From positions 26,337,557 through 26,401,556 of the forward strand of contig OZ023273.1 in the NCBI GenBank assembly GCA_964007475.1: DNA of 64,000 bases. The letters run 5' to 3'. The notes under the pieces were generated by a model. It was not told the origin of the DNA. It made no database searches and saw nothing but the letters and a program-made list of their open reading frames with translations. A program made the position numbers and the translations under genes. Position 1 is the stretch's first letter, and every line of letters begins with the position of its first letter. Below, one piece after another: positions 1 through 11,197 of the stretch. The stretch is from Hybos culiciformis. Lineage: Eukaryota; Arthropoda; Insecta; Diptera; Hybotidae.

Positions 1-3000
1 AAGTTCTATTCATTGCTCATGATAATTTTTAATTGGGAATGTATAGATTTGAGCCTCCGTTTAAAAGGCACTTAAATCTTACTAAATTTAATTTTAAATG
101 GAAAATAGTTGTAGTTGAGAAGCTTAAGAAAACCAGTCAAAATTATTGCATAATTATTTAATTAAAGCTATTATTTTTTTTTATTTTAAATTTATTTTAC
201 CCATTTAATTAATAACTATATAAAACTTTTTCATAATTTTGTTTGTGAGACAGTGCAACAAACAAAATTATGAACTACTCTAAGGTATATATGCATAAAA
301 ATTTCTACATATACTATTAAGTATGAGATGATTTCCGTTCACAAAATATTTATACTTATTAATTTAAATTTAAATGAATTAAAATGAATTTAATTAATTT
401 ATTTTAGATAACGAGTATAATGTAATTGTGGCCATTAAAAATATAATTAAATTTACATAAATTTAAATACATTTTTAATTTTGCCAAAGTACATTTTTGC
501 ACTGGTTTTAAATTCCTTTTTTTTTTTTTTGATTTGGTTAAATGTTAAAATGCAAGATTTTAAGGTTTTGGAATTCTATCTTTTAATTAACAAGTATGTT
601 TAATTTAAGAGTGTATACTTCAACTAAAAAACGTTTATTAAATTATTTTTTAGCCAAATTTTATGTAGATCAAAAAGAATTCATTTAGGAAAAATATGTA
701 TGTAAGCGATATATAAATAATTTGTCTAACAATAGAATTATCTTCTGTATTTTAAACATAACTTTAAAAATAATAAAAAAAAAAATTGTGAACCTAAGAT
801 TAGTAAAAAAATTTATTTCGCTACGCTTGAAATATCATTTACTACACCCACACCGTTCATATTGACTACACACTATATTAATATAATTAAAATTTTCTTT
901 TTTAATTCCATTTTATTTTATATTATGAAAATTATGGGAGTGCCATACTTGCTAATATAAAAATGACAAGTCGATAATGTTAATGAAAGTGTTCGTCCAT
1001 TAATTGATTTTTTTTTCTAATAAATTTTATTTTACTTCAAAAATTTTGTACTCAAGCAAAAATGGAAAAAAACCATTTTTTTTTAAGTTTCCGATGCTAT
1101 TATTGAAAATTTAATTAAAAAGAATTGATTTTCTTTATGTATTGAATTTTGAAAAAAAAAAGAAAAAAATAAATTAATTTAATTGAAATTTTTGTTAAAG
1201 GGAAATCGCAAAGATTTTATTTATTTATTTTTTTTTTTGTTCTTCTTCTTTTCTTTCGATCTTTTAGTTTTCACCTCAATTTTCCATTTCAACCATTCGC
1301 TTTTTATCTAGTAATAAAACTCACGTATATATTTAAAATAAAATTAAAATAGAATCAATTTTAAATTGGCATTAAAGAATTGAAAATTTCAATTTGATTT
1401 TGATTTATTGTCATCGTATCCTTAAGAAAATCTTATGTTGGGAAATGATTAAAAAAAAAAGACGAAAAAAATAAAATAAAATAAATGATATTATATCAAA
1501 GTGGAAACATTAGTGATATTTGATTTTATTTCTGTTTTTTTAACAATATCCTGACCATATTTCAAGGAAAATTAATTGAGGCAACAGAGTGTTTTAAAGT
1601 AGTTTAAAAGAGACTGCATTAATCTGCATTAATTTTATTGTATTCTGAATAAAAATGCTCCATGGAAAATCAGATATAAAATATAGCAGAAAACTTTTGA
1701 CTACATCTGCTCGGGAACAAACTTTGAGAGGACTTTAGTCTATATACCATATGATGCTGTATATAAAAATGTCCAATAACAAAATTTCTTACAAAATAAT
1801 GTCAAATAAAAAGTCAAAATATCGAAGTTCTTTTCCTATATATTTTATATAACTCAAAAACAGCAAATTTTTATTGCACTTATCGAACTTTCAACAAAGT
1901 GTTTGAATATGTAAATTTAATTCATTCACATTTCTTGCTGTGCCCTCTGTCAATATTTTTCTTCTTAGTTTCCATTTTTAATTTCTTTTTTATAGAAAAA
2001 ATAACGAAAATATCGATTAACTTTATGATTTTTAAAAAGAAAAAATAATTGCATTAAAATATTAATATATTAATAAAAATGACACTTAAAAGAATTTAAT
2101 GTCATTAAATTTATTGCCTTTGACGGTTAAACAAAAAAATGAAAAAAAAAGAATTTTTTTTTTAATTCAATTTTTCAAATTAAAAATTTATAACTTAATT
2201 TGAAATAGAAAATGAAAACAATAAGCTTTTGATAAATTTTAAATTATATATAACAAAATTTAATTATGCTTTATGAGAAAGAAAATATACACCATTATAA
2301 TAAAAGAAAATTGGTCCACTTTAAATGTAAATTAAGTTTTCTTTATGTTAAAAAAAAAATAAATTCTTATTATTTTGTTCTATATAAGTAATTTAAGTTG
2401 TTACACTATAAAAATAAATTACTAAGGGTGAAGTTTGAGGGGTAATTATAAAAATTAAATGTCAAAATGAGATTAACTTGTATGAAAATTTTATACACTA
2501 CACATAATACCTATATGTAATTATAAAATATGTGGCACTTGAACATAAAAAAATAATTGTTTCAAAAATTTTAATTGTAATTAATAAATTTTAAAATAAA
2601 TTAATAGAAATCAAAATCAGAAGTAAATAATTGGTATACCTATTTTGACATTGTGTCTCTTTGCCGGGTAAATTATTAAGGATGTTAGAAATGTAAATAA
2701 ACAATTTTCGAAACATATCTATTTATTTTTATTTAATTTAAAACTAAAATTATTGTAATTTTATAAAATACAACAAAGTAATAATTAACTCTATTCATTA
2801 TTATTATTATTCAGAATTTAATTTTTTTAAAGTATAAAATTAATTATGCAAATATAATACCCAATTTCCAAGTGCAAGTAAATAAATAATTACTTATATT
2901 TAAATTTTATTGATGATAAGGATGTGATTAATGGTACATAAAGCTGCCATCAATATTAATTAAGAATTTTTGAATTTAATATAACTTAAATGAAAGATTC

Positions 3001-4045
3001 AAAAGGCTAAAATAATTTAATCTAATAATAATGAATTAACTTGTTTATAAATAAAACTCCCATTAATTTATTATTTCAATTATATCTACATATTATTTTT
3101 TAAGAAGCCATAGCTATTTGACGCAAAAATTTCTGGCGAGAAAATAAATTTCATTCAATTAATCATGAAATTTCCATATTATAGCATATTATATTTTATT
3201 TTAGCTCTTTTTAGAATTCATCATCTTTTGTTTTTTGTTTGCTTAGCTAGGCATAAAATATGTTGTTTAACTGAACTTACTTAGTAGTTAATATTTACCT
3301 TATTGAGAAGAGAATGATAGTTTTAAATGCATTTAACTGGAATTCGTAATGTTACACTTTAAATTTTATGATTTTAAACCCGTACAAGTTTAAAAATATA
3401 AACAAGGTGGTTATTCTTAGATTAATTTTAATAAATAATCACTTAATTTTAGTTTATATTTTCTTTTTATAGTTCATAATAAGGTTTTTAAAGTTTAAGT
3501 CACATATTTACAAAATTATATTTATCAGCCTTTATTTTAAGTGATTTAAAGCTATTAAAAAATTTAACATTACGCACACATACAAATTTTTCATACACCA
3601 ATTCTGATGAACATCATTTTTCGTCCATATATACTTATACATACATAGTTAAAGTGAATATTTTAATAGTTAATTCATTCATGGTCCATTTACGTAACAA
3701 ATAATCCTTGACTCATTGCTATTTTATTGTAAATAGTAGTTATATGGTTTTTTTTACATACATTTATTAAAAAAAAATACTTGTATGTCAATATTTTTCT
3801 TTATGAATGTTACATTAGGTTTATTTTAACGGTTATGTTTGCAGTTTCTTCCTTATAATATGTTATTTTATTAGTTATGGTGTTGATAATATTTGACATC
3901 TATCATATTTTGATCCTAATACTATGAATAGTATTAAAGTTCACCAAAAAAACAAAAAAAAACATTAAAAGTAATATGCAAAAAAAAAACCCCTACGAGT
4001 TAAAGCTTAACAATTTCAATAATTTTTTTTATCATTTTCACTTAC
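1..4045 (-). other. Probable intron 1 of the nAChR alpha2-like gene (no exon seen)
   Basis: The receptor exon ends at 4046 with a consensus donor (GTAAGT on the minus strand, 4045-4040), so the sequence to its left should be intron. In animal nAChR genes the next exon is usually very short (about 45 bp, encoding the residues after QLIDL). I looked for such an exon on the minus strand and did not find one, so it probably lies outside the window and the intron is at least 4 kb. Otherwise only AT-rich DNA and homopolymer runs are visible. Confidence 0.6.
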
Positions 4046-4258
4046 CAAATCAATAAGTTGTGATAATCTCAATCCAAGTTTAACTAGAACTGTATCTGTG
4101 TTATTGCTAACTGGTCTAATTAAACGATTGTAATTGCTTAACAAATCATCGTATAAACGTTTAGCATCTGGATTACAATTAACTTTGTTCGAATTCAAAT
4201 GTAAAATTATTAAAAAAAATTTACTTAGAAAAAGTTTTCCTATCATAATATTTTTCAT
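4046..4258 (-). CDS. nAChRalpha2: Nicotinic acetylcholine receptor alpha2-like subunit, first coding exon (partial gene)
   Basis: This exon encodes 71 residues of a Cys-loop ligand-gated cation channel subunit that acts at cholinergic synapses in the plasma membrane. Residues 1-28 look like a signal peptide: a basic start, a hydrophobic core around [12 protein letters not shown], and a Cys just before the mature start [10 protein letters not shown]. Residues 29-71 contain the family landmarks [12 protein letters not shown], a possible glycosylation site N52-N-T, and [10 protein letters not shown]. The [21 protein letters not shown] stretch fits insect alpha2 (Drosophila SAD) better than alpha1, as I recall those sequences. 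The exon ends in phase 0 at a GTAAGT donor, and the frame runs 9 more codons into the intron. The start is the most upstream ATG in frame; a second ATG four codons later is possible. The extracellular, Cys-loop, TM1-TM4 and cytoplasmic parts are not in the window. The family call is firm; the alpha2 assignment is from memory. Confidence 0.92.
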
Positions 4259-4586
4259 CTTATACTATATAATAATAATATAGTCTATATATATAATTTT
4301 ATATTATAGTTTTAATTAAAACTTTTAAAGACATTTACATTATGAAATCATGTAAAATGTAAATATGTCGATGTTAACATTTTATAATTATCATTTTGAT
4401 CAATATTTACTTAAAATATTGTGTTGATTATTTGATTTATAAATTTATAATAATGTAAACATTATTTAATTTAGTTTATTTTTTTTGTGTTTATGCTGTT
4501 TTAGGTTGCAATTTATGTTTTTGTGTAGTTTTAATTTTTATTTAAAATTTTAATAAGTTTTCTCTTGCAGATTAAATTTATTTCCA
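4259..4586. other. Upstream flank of the receptor start codon
   Basis: This should hold the 5' UTR or promoter-proximal DNA of the receptor gene. The minus-strand sequence just before the ATG contains two AG dinucleotides after an AT-rich run (ending ATATAG and TATAAG), so a 5'-UTR intron acceptor close to the ATG is possible. I cannot place a transcription start and see no clear promoter motif. Confidence 0.3.
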
Positions 4587-4925
4587 CACTGAAAAAAAAA
4601 TTCTTTTGAAAATTAGCTATAAAGGTTATAACAAAAACTGCAATATTTTCTGATAGTTAGAGGCGAAAACATTGCATTTATTATTAAATACATAATAACT
4701 TGTCCAAAAGCACATATCAAATGAATTTAAGCGAAAATTATAATTTTTATAGAAGTATTGCTTTAATCATATTTACAGATATGTCAAAAAGTGAAACTAT
4801 TAGTTATTTTTTCTTGCTATGACAAATAGTAAATTTTACTAATGTCATCCGTCAGTTCGATTTGAACTATATACATAGCAAAAAATATACAGAAAATATA
4901 TCTGCCGCACCTATCTGTTTTTCTT
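4587..4925 (-). repeat. Dispersed repeat with CACTGAAAAAA end, copy A
   Basis: Read on the minus strand, this segment matches the segments near 26030 and 52487. Shared pieces in order are ACAGATAG followed by a GCGGC-like stretch, TTTCTGTATATT, a GCAAGRAAAAATA block, AATAGTTTNACTTTTTRA, TAAAGCAATA and AAAAATTATAATTTTCG. The copy starts on the plus strand with CACTGAAAAAAAAA at 4587 and ends with a second A-run-bearing terminus near 4925, so the ends look inverted. No coding frame is seen. It is probably an old non-autonomous DNA element. Confidence 0.6.
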
Positions 4926-7900
4926 AAAGCAAATAATAATACCAATAAAATTATTTGTTCAATATATTTCTAATCACATATTACTGGTTTTGGTTTTATT
5001 AATCTCGCTAAGATAAAGGGTTCCATTTTTTCTAGACATTTTTGCATCAAAACATAATGCAATGTAAAATATAATGTAATCATGAATTAAACTTATTAAG
5101 CTTTGAAACTTATTAAACCTTATATGTAGTTATAAGGGGTTTATAAATAAGTTTAACATTTTTCTTGACAGAAATAAACACATTAATTCCCAAAGCTGAT
5201 ATCAAATATATATCAGGCAGGAATATATGAAGAGTAAATTAATAAAAAAAAAATTCTTCACACAATGTGAAAAATAAAAAAAAACTTTTTTAGGGTATCT
5301 AACATCGAAAATTTTTTTATTTTTTTTTTGGTTTTTCTTATCCGAAATTTATCTTCTTTGAGAGCATAATGATATACCAACAATTTGTCAAAAAAGAAGC
5401 TTTTGTGTTCAAAATTATTATACTCTCACAAAAGTTTTTCTTTCTAGATTACAGTAAATTTTATGTTCCTATATTTTCAGAGATTTTCCTGCAATAAATT
5501 AAACTTTCATGAAAATCTTTTTTTTTTTTCTAATTTTCAAGAAAAGTCATTGACATCATTGTATTTTTTAAATTTTTTTTTATTTTTTTCTCTTTTCTTT
5601 ATTAATTTTTTTTTTTAATTTTATTTTCTTTGTGGATTAAATTAAAAATTTTTATTTCTAGTTTTTAATTTCATGTAAAATCAAACTTTTAAAATTAATA
5701 CTTATTTTTTTTTGTTACATACATAAAAATAAATTAATTTAAGATAACTTAATCTATTTTGTTTTTCTTTTTCAAAAAAAAAAAGTCGAAATGACATAAA
5801 AAAAAATATATTCCGCTTATACAGCGATTTTCAACACAATAATGTGAAAATCTCCACATTCAACTGAGTTCATGGAAAAAATTTTTGACAAATTTTTCCT
5901 TAGTATTTTGAGAGGAAAAGGCATCCTTAAAGCACTTTACCAGAAAAAAACAAAAAAAAATCCTGAAAAAGTTTAGCATAAATTTTATGTGAATTTTGCA
6001 AAATTCTTAAGTGTGAGTGTTAAAAATTTTAATGTTTCAATCAATTTAAATTTGTTGCAAATTACTTATGGTAATAATATTTTAAACATACACTTAACAT
6101 AAACTTAGTTGAATCATATAATAAAAGGTTAGAATTTGAAATAAAATGTTACAAAATAAATAATATAAATATTCAGATAAATATCTGTAGATATCGCCAG
6201 ATAGTCCTTTAATAAAGTGACTCACAAATTAAAGTTTCAGTAAAAAGATATATTAAAGAGGTACCAGCATAGCAAATAGTTTATTAAGGTAATATTATAA
6301 AATAAAACATTAAACTTAAACATGACTGAAGAAGATGTAAAAAAGCGTTTAGGCTAATCTAATTTTTAATATAAGAATTATGTTAAATATACTGAAATGT
6401 TAAATTTTTTTTTATACAAAAGCTTTTATATTTTTCACAATATACTTGCTGTAAAAATGAAAATATAGGAGTGAGCTTTTTATAAAGACAAAATTTTTCT
6501 CTCTAATCATAGAAAAAAAAATCACTACTTGTTATGTTTCTTGTATTTCAGACACTTTAATTTTGGAAGCTTTTAAACAATAAAATCTTTTAAACATTAA
6601 ACTCACACACAGTTTCCATCATGTAGCATAAAATCTCATTTTAGTAAATAATATAATATTGCAGTATATATATTATATAGTATACATATACTTTCATAAT
6701 TCTTTGTATTTGTGGTTTGCTTTTGTTTTAATTCAAAAGCTTTACAAATTTTATCTGTTCCATTGGACATTACCCTTGCGTATTACTTGAGTATATCATA
6801 TGATTATTATTATATACTGTATGCATATAGTTCTTTACATTAATGAATTTTAACCAAAAATAATATTAAAAACATTGAATTTTAATGTTAATGATATTAA
6901 CATATTATGACAGAACAATATAAACGTTCAAACTGTGCTTATTATAATTCTGATATAATTAATTGTAAGTTTTGTAATTTAATCGCTTGGATTTAGCGTT
7001 TCGTTCTTTTTATCAACTACAAAGGGCGTGGGAAGCAAGGATATACTTTTGATTAAAGTTAAATACACAATCGAAATGTGTGTTATATAATGCATTTTTC
7101 TTAAACAGGACATAGAAATTTATGTTAAGAGCTCAAAAAGGGTTTGGTTCTTCTAAACTAATCTAATTTTATTATCATAAGTGTGCCAAAGATTTTTATA
7201 ATGATATTTATGGTAGTTACAAGTGTGCGCATGCGCTAGACAGTGTTGTACATTTATTTAACTCTCAAACATAGTTTCTTCATTGAAAATTTATTATGGG
7301 ATTTAAAAAAGTTTTTAATTTCACAAAATTTTCACAAAATAAATTTCTTAGTTGCGTATACTACAGAAGAATTAAGCTTTTTTTTTCCTGTACCGTTGAT
7401 TGTAAAAATATGTTATTGAAAAAATTTTGATAATTTTATATTATTTAATATTATAAGTACATAAATATTGAAAAATATACTTATTTTTAATATAGTTAAT
7501 AGCTAGCTTATTTTAATATAGTTAATAGCTATCTTGTATACATAGTGTCTGAAACCTATACGAGGTATAGGAATAATTAATGCTTATATTTCTCGACATT
7601 ACATCTAAATTAACGCAATTCTTAATTATTTTGAAATCTTCAACAAAATAATGTTTTTTTTAATTGAACTTAGAGGTGTCAAAATTACACATAATATATT
7701 TTACTACAAGGCCATAAAAAATACTAAAAATAAATTAGTGAAAAATTGAATACATAGCAGTCATGCTGATGCTGAACAGAAAAAGAAAGAAATCCGTATA
7801 AAATAAATTTTCCAAACAAAAAAGAAAATTTACATTTCTTGGAAATTAGTATCATAAGTTTTAAGTACAAAATTAATTTACTTAAATAAATTCAAAATAG

Positions 7901-9858
7901 GTTAAGCTTCATCGAATTAAGTTATACCTAATATATAAATAAATACAACTATTACGTCTGATATAATTTAAAAAAAAAAAAGAAAAAAACCAAAAAAAAA
8001 ATGAAATGAAACCTTAAATTTAGGGAATCCAATTTAAATTTATCTAAACGAAATTTATTCATTTATTCATAAAGTTATTTAACATTTGAAGGAGCATCAA
8101 AAACATTTTTATTGAAAAATTCTAATGCATAAATAGAGCAAAGTTATTTTCTTGTATATACATTGAATTAAACACACGTATGATGGTTGAAAAATGAGCT
8201 TGTTATCTATTGAATTTGGGGGTTCAATTTGAAAATTATACCTATGTATATAAATTTCATATTGAATATAGATATATCCATTTGCAGGAAATGATTGTGC
8301 AAAGCAATATTATATTTTTGTAAATTCATTAAATTCTTTTAAAGAAATTTCAATCATTTAATTGAATTATCAGGTTTGACTTTTGTCATTTTTGAAATTC
8401 ATAAAGTTACATAATAACATTAATTTGAAAAAGAGAGAACAGACTTAATGCTTGTTAAACCATTTTTTTTTTTTAATTGTAATTTTTAGCCATCAAAGTG
8501 TATTAACTTTTAGGTAATACTGTGAATGAAATGGAATAATTAATTGAAATAAAAAATGTATTGACAATTTGTGTATGCAAAAAATTTTTTAAATATACAT
8601 ATATCACTTAATATCGTATTACACACAAAAAATAATCTGAAAATGTTGTTAGATTTTTGAATAATTATTTTGTAAAGCCTTGCACTTCAGATTATTATTG
8701 AAGAGCCTTTCATTCTGTCTATGTTACATTTAATATAGTGCAATGTTCAAAGTAAAGGATTATAAAAGTGAATTTTAAAAATATTATTGGTGCTTGATAA
8801 ATTTCAATATTATTGAATGCTAAAAATTCTGTAAATTATCTCATATACTTTTTTTTTTTAGAAATTTACCTGTAATATAGGTTTTGCTTTCATTTGAAAA
8901 ATGTGGCAAGAAATTAAAGATCTATATTCTAAAAGCTATTAGGGATATTACTTTATCGTTTCTTACTATATGAAATAATGTAAATCGGAAATTATCCTCA
9001 AATCTTTGCGTAAACATAATACATATTATGTAACGATATAAAACCAAGCTTGAACCGGCCTGAGTATTTTTTATTTAAATCATTAGAGTAAAAAACAGAA
9101 ACTAGGGTAAAAAATAGGAGTGGTTTTTTGCTGAATTTATGTGTCTGATACTTAATTTGCAGATAGAAAGAAACTACCTAGGGTTACTAAGATGATTTTT
9201 CATTGACATACTAAAAAGGCCAAAATAATAAATTTATTATACATAATAATCTGTACCCATAGATAAAACTCTTTTACATACTATGTTAAATTCTTTTCTT
9301 ATTAGGATCCGTTAAATTTTCACATAAATTTTTCTCTATACGCAACATGTTGTGCGTTTGAACGTTAAAAACAAAAAATCTATATAATATAGAAAATTTT
9401 ATTTATTTTTGTTTTTCTTTTTTTTTTTTAACAATTTTGCTTTCTTCACAATAAATAGTATTTTGATCCTTTTTTATTTTTTTTTTTGTAGAAAATTCAT
9501 AAATTCTTTTTAAGAGAAAAAAAAAATTTTTATTTTTCTTTGTGCAAAGAGGCATGAAATTTAAGGTCGGTCAATAGGTCGGAAGATAATGATACAGAAA
9601 AAAAAAATAATGAAAGAATAAAAAAAAAATTTATAATAATTAGAACGAATGGTTATGAAAACGAAGTTTACCCTGGCACCTAATTAATATTTAGACTTAA
9701 GTAAAAGAAATAATTTTTTTTGTTTTTTTTTTGGGTATATGTTATGTTTGTATTATACATTCTATACGATTGTAAATTTTGATCACAAGAAAAAGTATTA
9801 ATTTTTTGATATATAATTTACAGAAGAACTCTGGCAAGGTTTAAAAATCATATATGTG
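4926..9858. other. Gene-free AT-rich stretch
   Basis: No coding exon, RNA gene or clear mobile element is recognised. It holds long A and T runs, one direct 26-bp duplication (7482-7533), and one GC-rich 11-mer, TGCGCATGCGC, at 7226-7236 that stands out from its surroundings. Confidence 0.5.
7482..7533. repeat. Direct tandem duplication, 26-bp period
   Basis: Two adjacent near-identical 26-bp units share the core AATATAGTTAATAGCTA and differ at single positions. It looks like a simple slippage or microduplication event with no visible function. Confidence 0.8.
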
Positions 9859-10327
9859 TAGGGTAAATGCAGGACAGATGCCGCGTCAGGATAGATGCCG
9901 CACCTTTTTAAAATCGTATTTCAAGTTGATCGAAGCAACCCGGTTATTTTTAATTTTGTTTGTTTTTTATGGGGATAGAAAAGTAAAACGAAAAATTCGC
10001 TATTTCTATTATGTGTTAGGTGAAATTTCGGTTTTATTTGTTTTTGGATAACCGAAATACATCGAAAATTTTTAAGTAGTTCGTAAGTTCTCGATTCGAG
10101 TGCATTAAAAACGATTTATTTTTATTAATTAATTTCACAATTCAATAATTGGACAATTTGTGATAAAATACTGGTAAGTATTTATTTTTTTTATTTTCTT
10201 TTATTTCTTTGCAAGGGTGTGGCATCTCTCCTTTACTAAAAGGAAAGATGCCGCACTTTTTTGAGGGTAAGACGCCGCACATTAAATTTTTTATTTACTT
10301 TCATTTTAAGTGAATAATTTACAAAAA

Positions 10328-10531
10328 ATGCCTCGAAAGTATTTACGAAAGACTTCGAGAGCAAACTGGACGCAAGAAAAACTAGATGAGGCCCGAAAAA
10401 AGATTGAATCCGGAATGCCGTTAAGAAAGGCTGAGAAAATATATGGAATTTCTGCTAGAACTTTGGCAAGAAGACTTAAATCGGGAAATTTCAAAAAGAT
10501 TTCTCTTGGACCTACAGATACTGTAATTTAA
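10328..10531 (+). pseudogene. Pogo-type transposase N-terminal psq/CENP-B-like helix-turn-helix fragment
   Basis: The frame opens at the ATG of MPRKYLRKTSRANW, the usual way insect pogo/Tigger-like transposases begin; an ATG six codons upstream is less likely. Residues about 10-50 fit the psq helix-turn-helix pattern: a W then LDEARKKIESG, then PLRKAEKIYGI, then SARTLARRLK. In intact relatives this domain binds the transposon ends. The frame stops at TAA after LGPTDTVI, where a family member would continue into the catalytic region. A GTAATT donor lies at the end (10524), but joining it to the next acceptor (CAG at 10572-10574) gives a stop after a few codons. The product, if made, would be a lone DNA-binding domain of about 67 residues. 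Confidence 0.75.
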
Positions 10532-10574
10532 ATACTGTTTTGTGTTTTATTTAATTTAGTGAATATATTTTCAG

Positions 10575-10637
10575 GTGTACTTGGGGAAGACGCAATGAAT
10601 AAAAGAACAAATGTTAAAAAAACGGTTAAAGAAAAAG
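10575..10637 (+). pseudogene. Transposase linker remnant between helix-turn-helix and zinc finger
   Basis: One frame reads VLGEDAMNKRTNVKKTVKEK between a CAG acceptor (10572-10574) and a GTAATT donor (10638). Its end phase matches the following zinc-finger exon, giving KEK-V-KRKIQL. Its start phase does not match the helix-turn-helix fragment, which fits loss of the catalytic region between them. It is short and recognised only by context. Confidence 0.4.
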
Positions 10638-10703
10638 GTAATTTATTAAACTATCTATATGAAAGCTTAGAACTAATATTAGAAAAAAAATTTTCATTTT
10701 AAG

Positions 10704-10945
10704 TTAAAAGAAAAATCCAGCTTGCTGAATTTGGGTATGACGGCGAAGAAGTTGATTCTAATTCATGTGTAGAATGTTGGGAAAATTATTTTACAACCAA
10801 GAAAAAGGATGACTGGGTTAAATGTATTAAATGCAGCAAATGGTTGCACGAAGATTGTACATTGTACAAAGACATAAATGCATTTATGTGCACCGCTTGT
10901 GGCAGAGATGAAGCACGAAAAAAGAATTTGAAAAAACAGCAATAA
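10704..10945 (+). pseudogene. Pogo-type transposase C-terminal PHD-like zinc finger fragment
   Basis: After a TTTTAAG acceptor, the frame reads KRKIQLAEFGYDGEEVDSNS and then a Cys/His array: CVEC, 15 residues, CIKC, four residues, His, two residues, Cys, ten residues, CTAC, with the aromatic DDWVKC and KWLHEDC context. This is the C4-H-C3 pattern of a PHD-like finger, which closes many insect pogo/Tigger-like transposases. The frame ends with a lysine-rich tail and TAA. All eight ligands are intact, although the catalytic domain before it is gone. It lies inside the inverted repeats of the 9861-11195 element. Confidence 0.75.
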
Positions 10946-11197
10946 GAATTGTATTTCAGTACCAAATTGTATTGCGGCATCTATCCTCCACATGTAGGGA
11001 TAGATGCCGTTTTAAGTACTTTTTTAAATTTAATTTATTTTTTTTAAATAATTATTTTTTTTCCAGTTTAATTTGATTTTTACATAGAATATATGTCAAA
11101 GTTTTTTTTTATGAAAGAAATAAAGTTTAATTTTGTTTTTAAGTCAAAGATTTTGTTATTTGAAAAAAAGCGCGGCATCTGTCCTGCATTTACCCTA

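Larger units (their letters stand above)
9861..11195 (+). mobile_element. Pogo-superfamily DNA transposon, internally deleted derivative
   Basis: The element has perfect 25-bp terminal inverted repeats beginning GGGTAAATGCAGGACAGATG at 9861 and mirrored at 11195. A TA dinucleotide flanks both ends (9859-9860 and 11196-11197), the target duplication expected of Tc1/mariner/pogo elements. The motif GATAGATGCCGCAC or close variants recurs about eight times towards both ends in both orientations (near 9876, 9893, 10216, 10245, 10270, 10974, 11000 and 11171), as expected for subterminal binding sites. Inside are remnants of a transposase: a psq-type helix-turn-helix N-terminus (10328-10531) and a C-terminal Cys/His finger (10704-10945). 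The DDE catalytic domain that should lie between them is missing; only about 170 bp separate the two. The element therefore cannot supply its own catalysis. Confidence 0.88.

Noticed and set aside
9854..10051. 65-codon open frame starting in the left terminal repeat of the pogo-type element
   Set aside because: It begins in the terminal repeat, has no transposase similarity, and the real transposase start lies downstream at 10328.
10306..10494. Minus-strand open frame over the helix-turn-helix region
   Set aside because: Antisense shadow of the psq-type domain on the plus strand.
10763..10993. Minus-strand open frames over the zinc-finger region
   Set aside because: They are antisense shadows of the plus-strand Cys/His finger, whose ligand spacing is clear.
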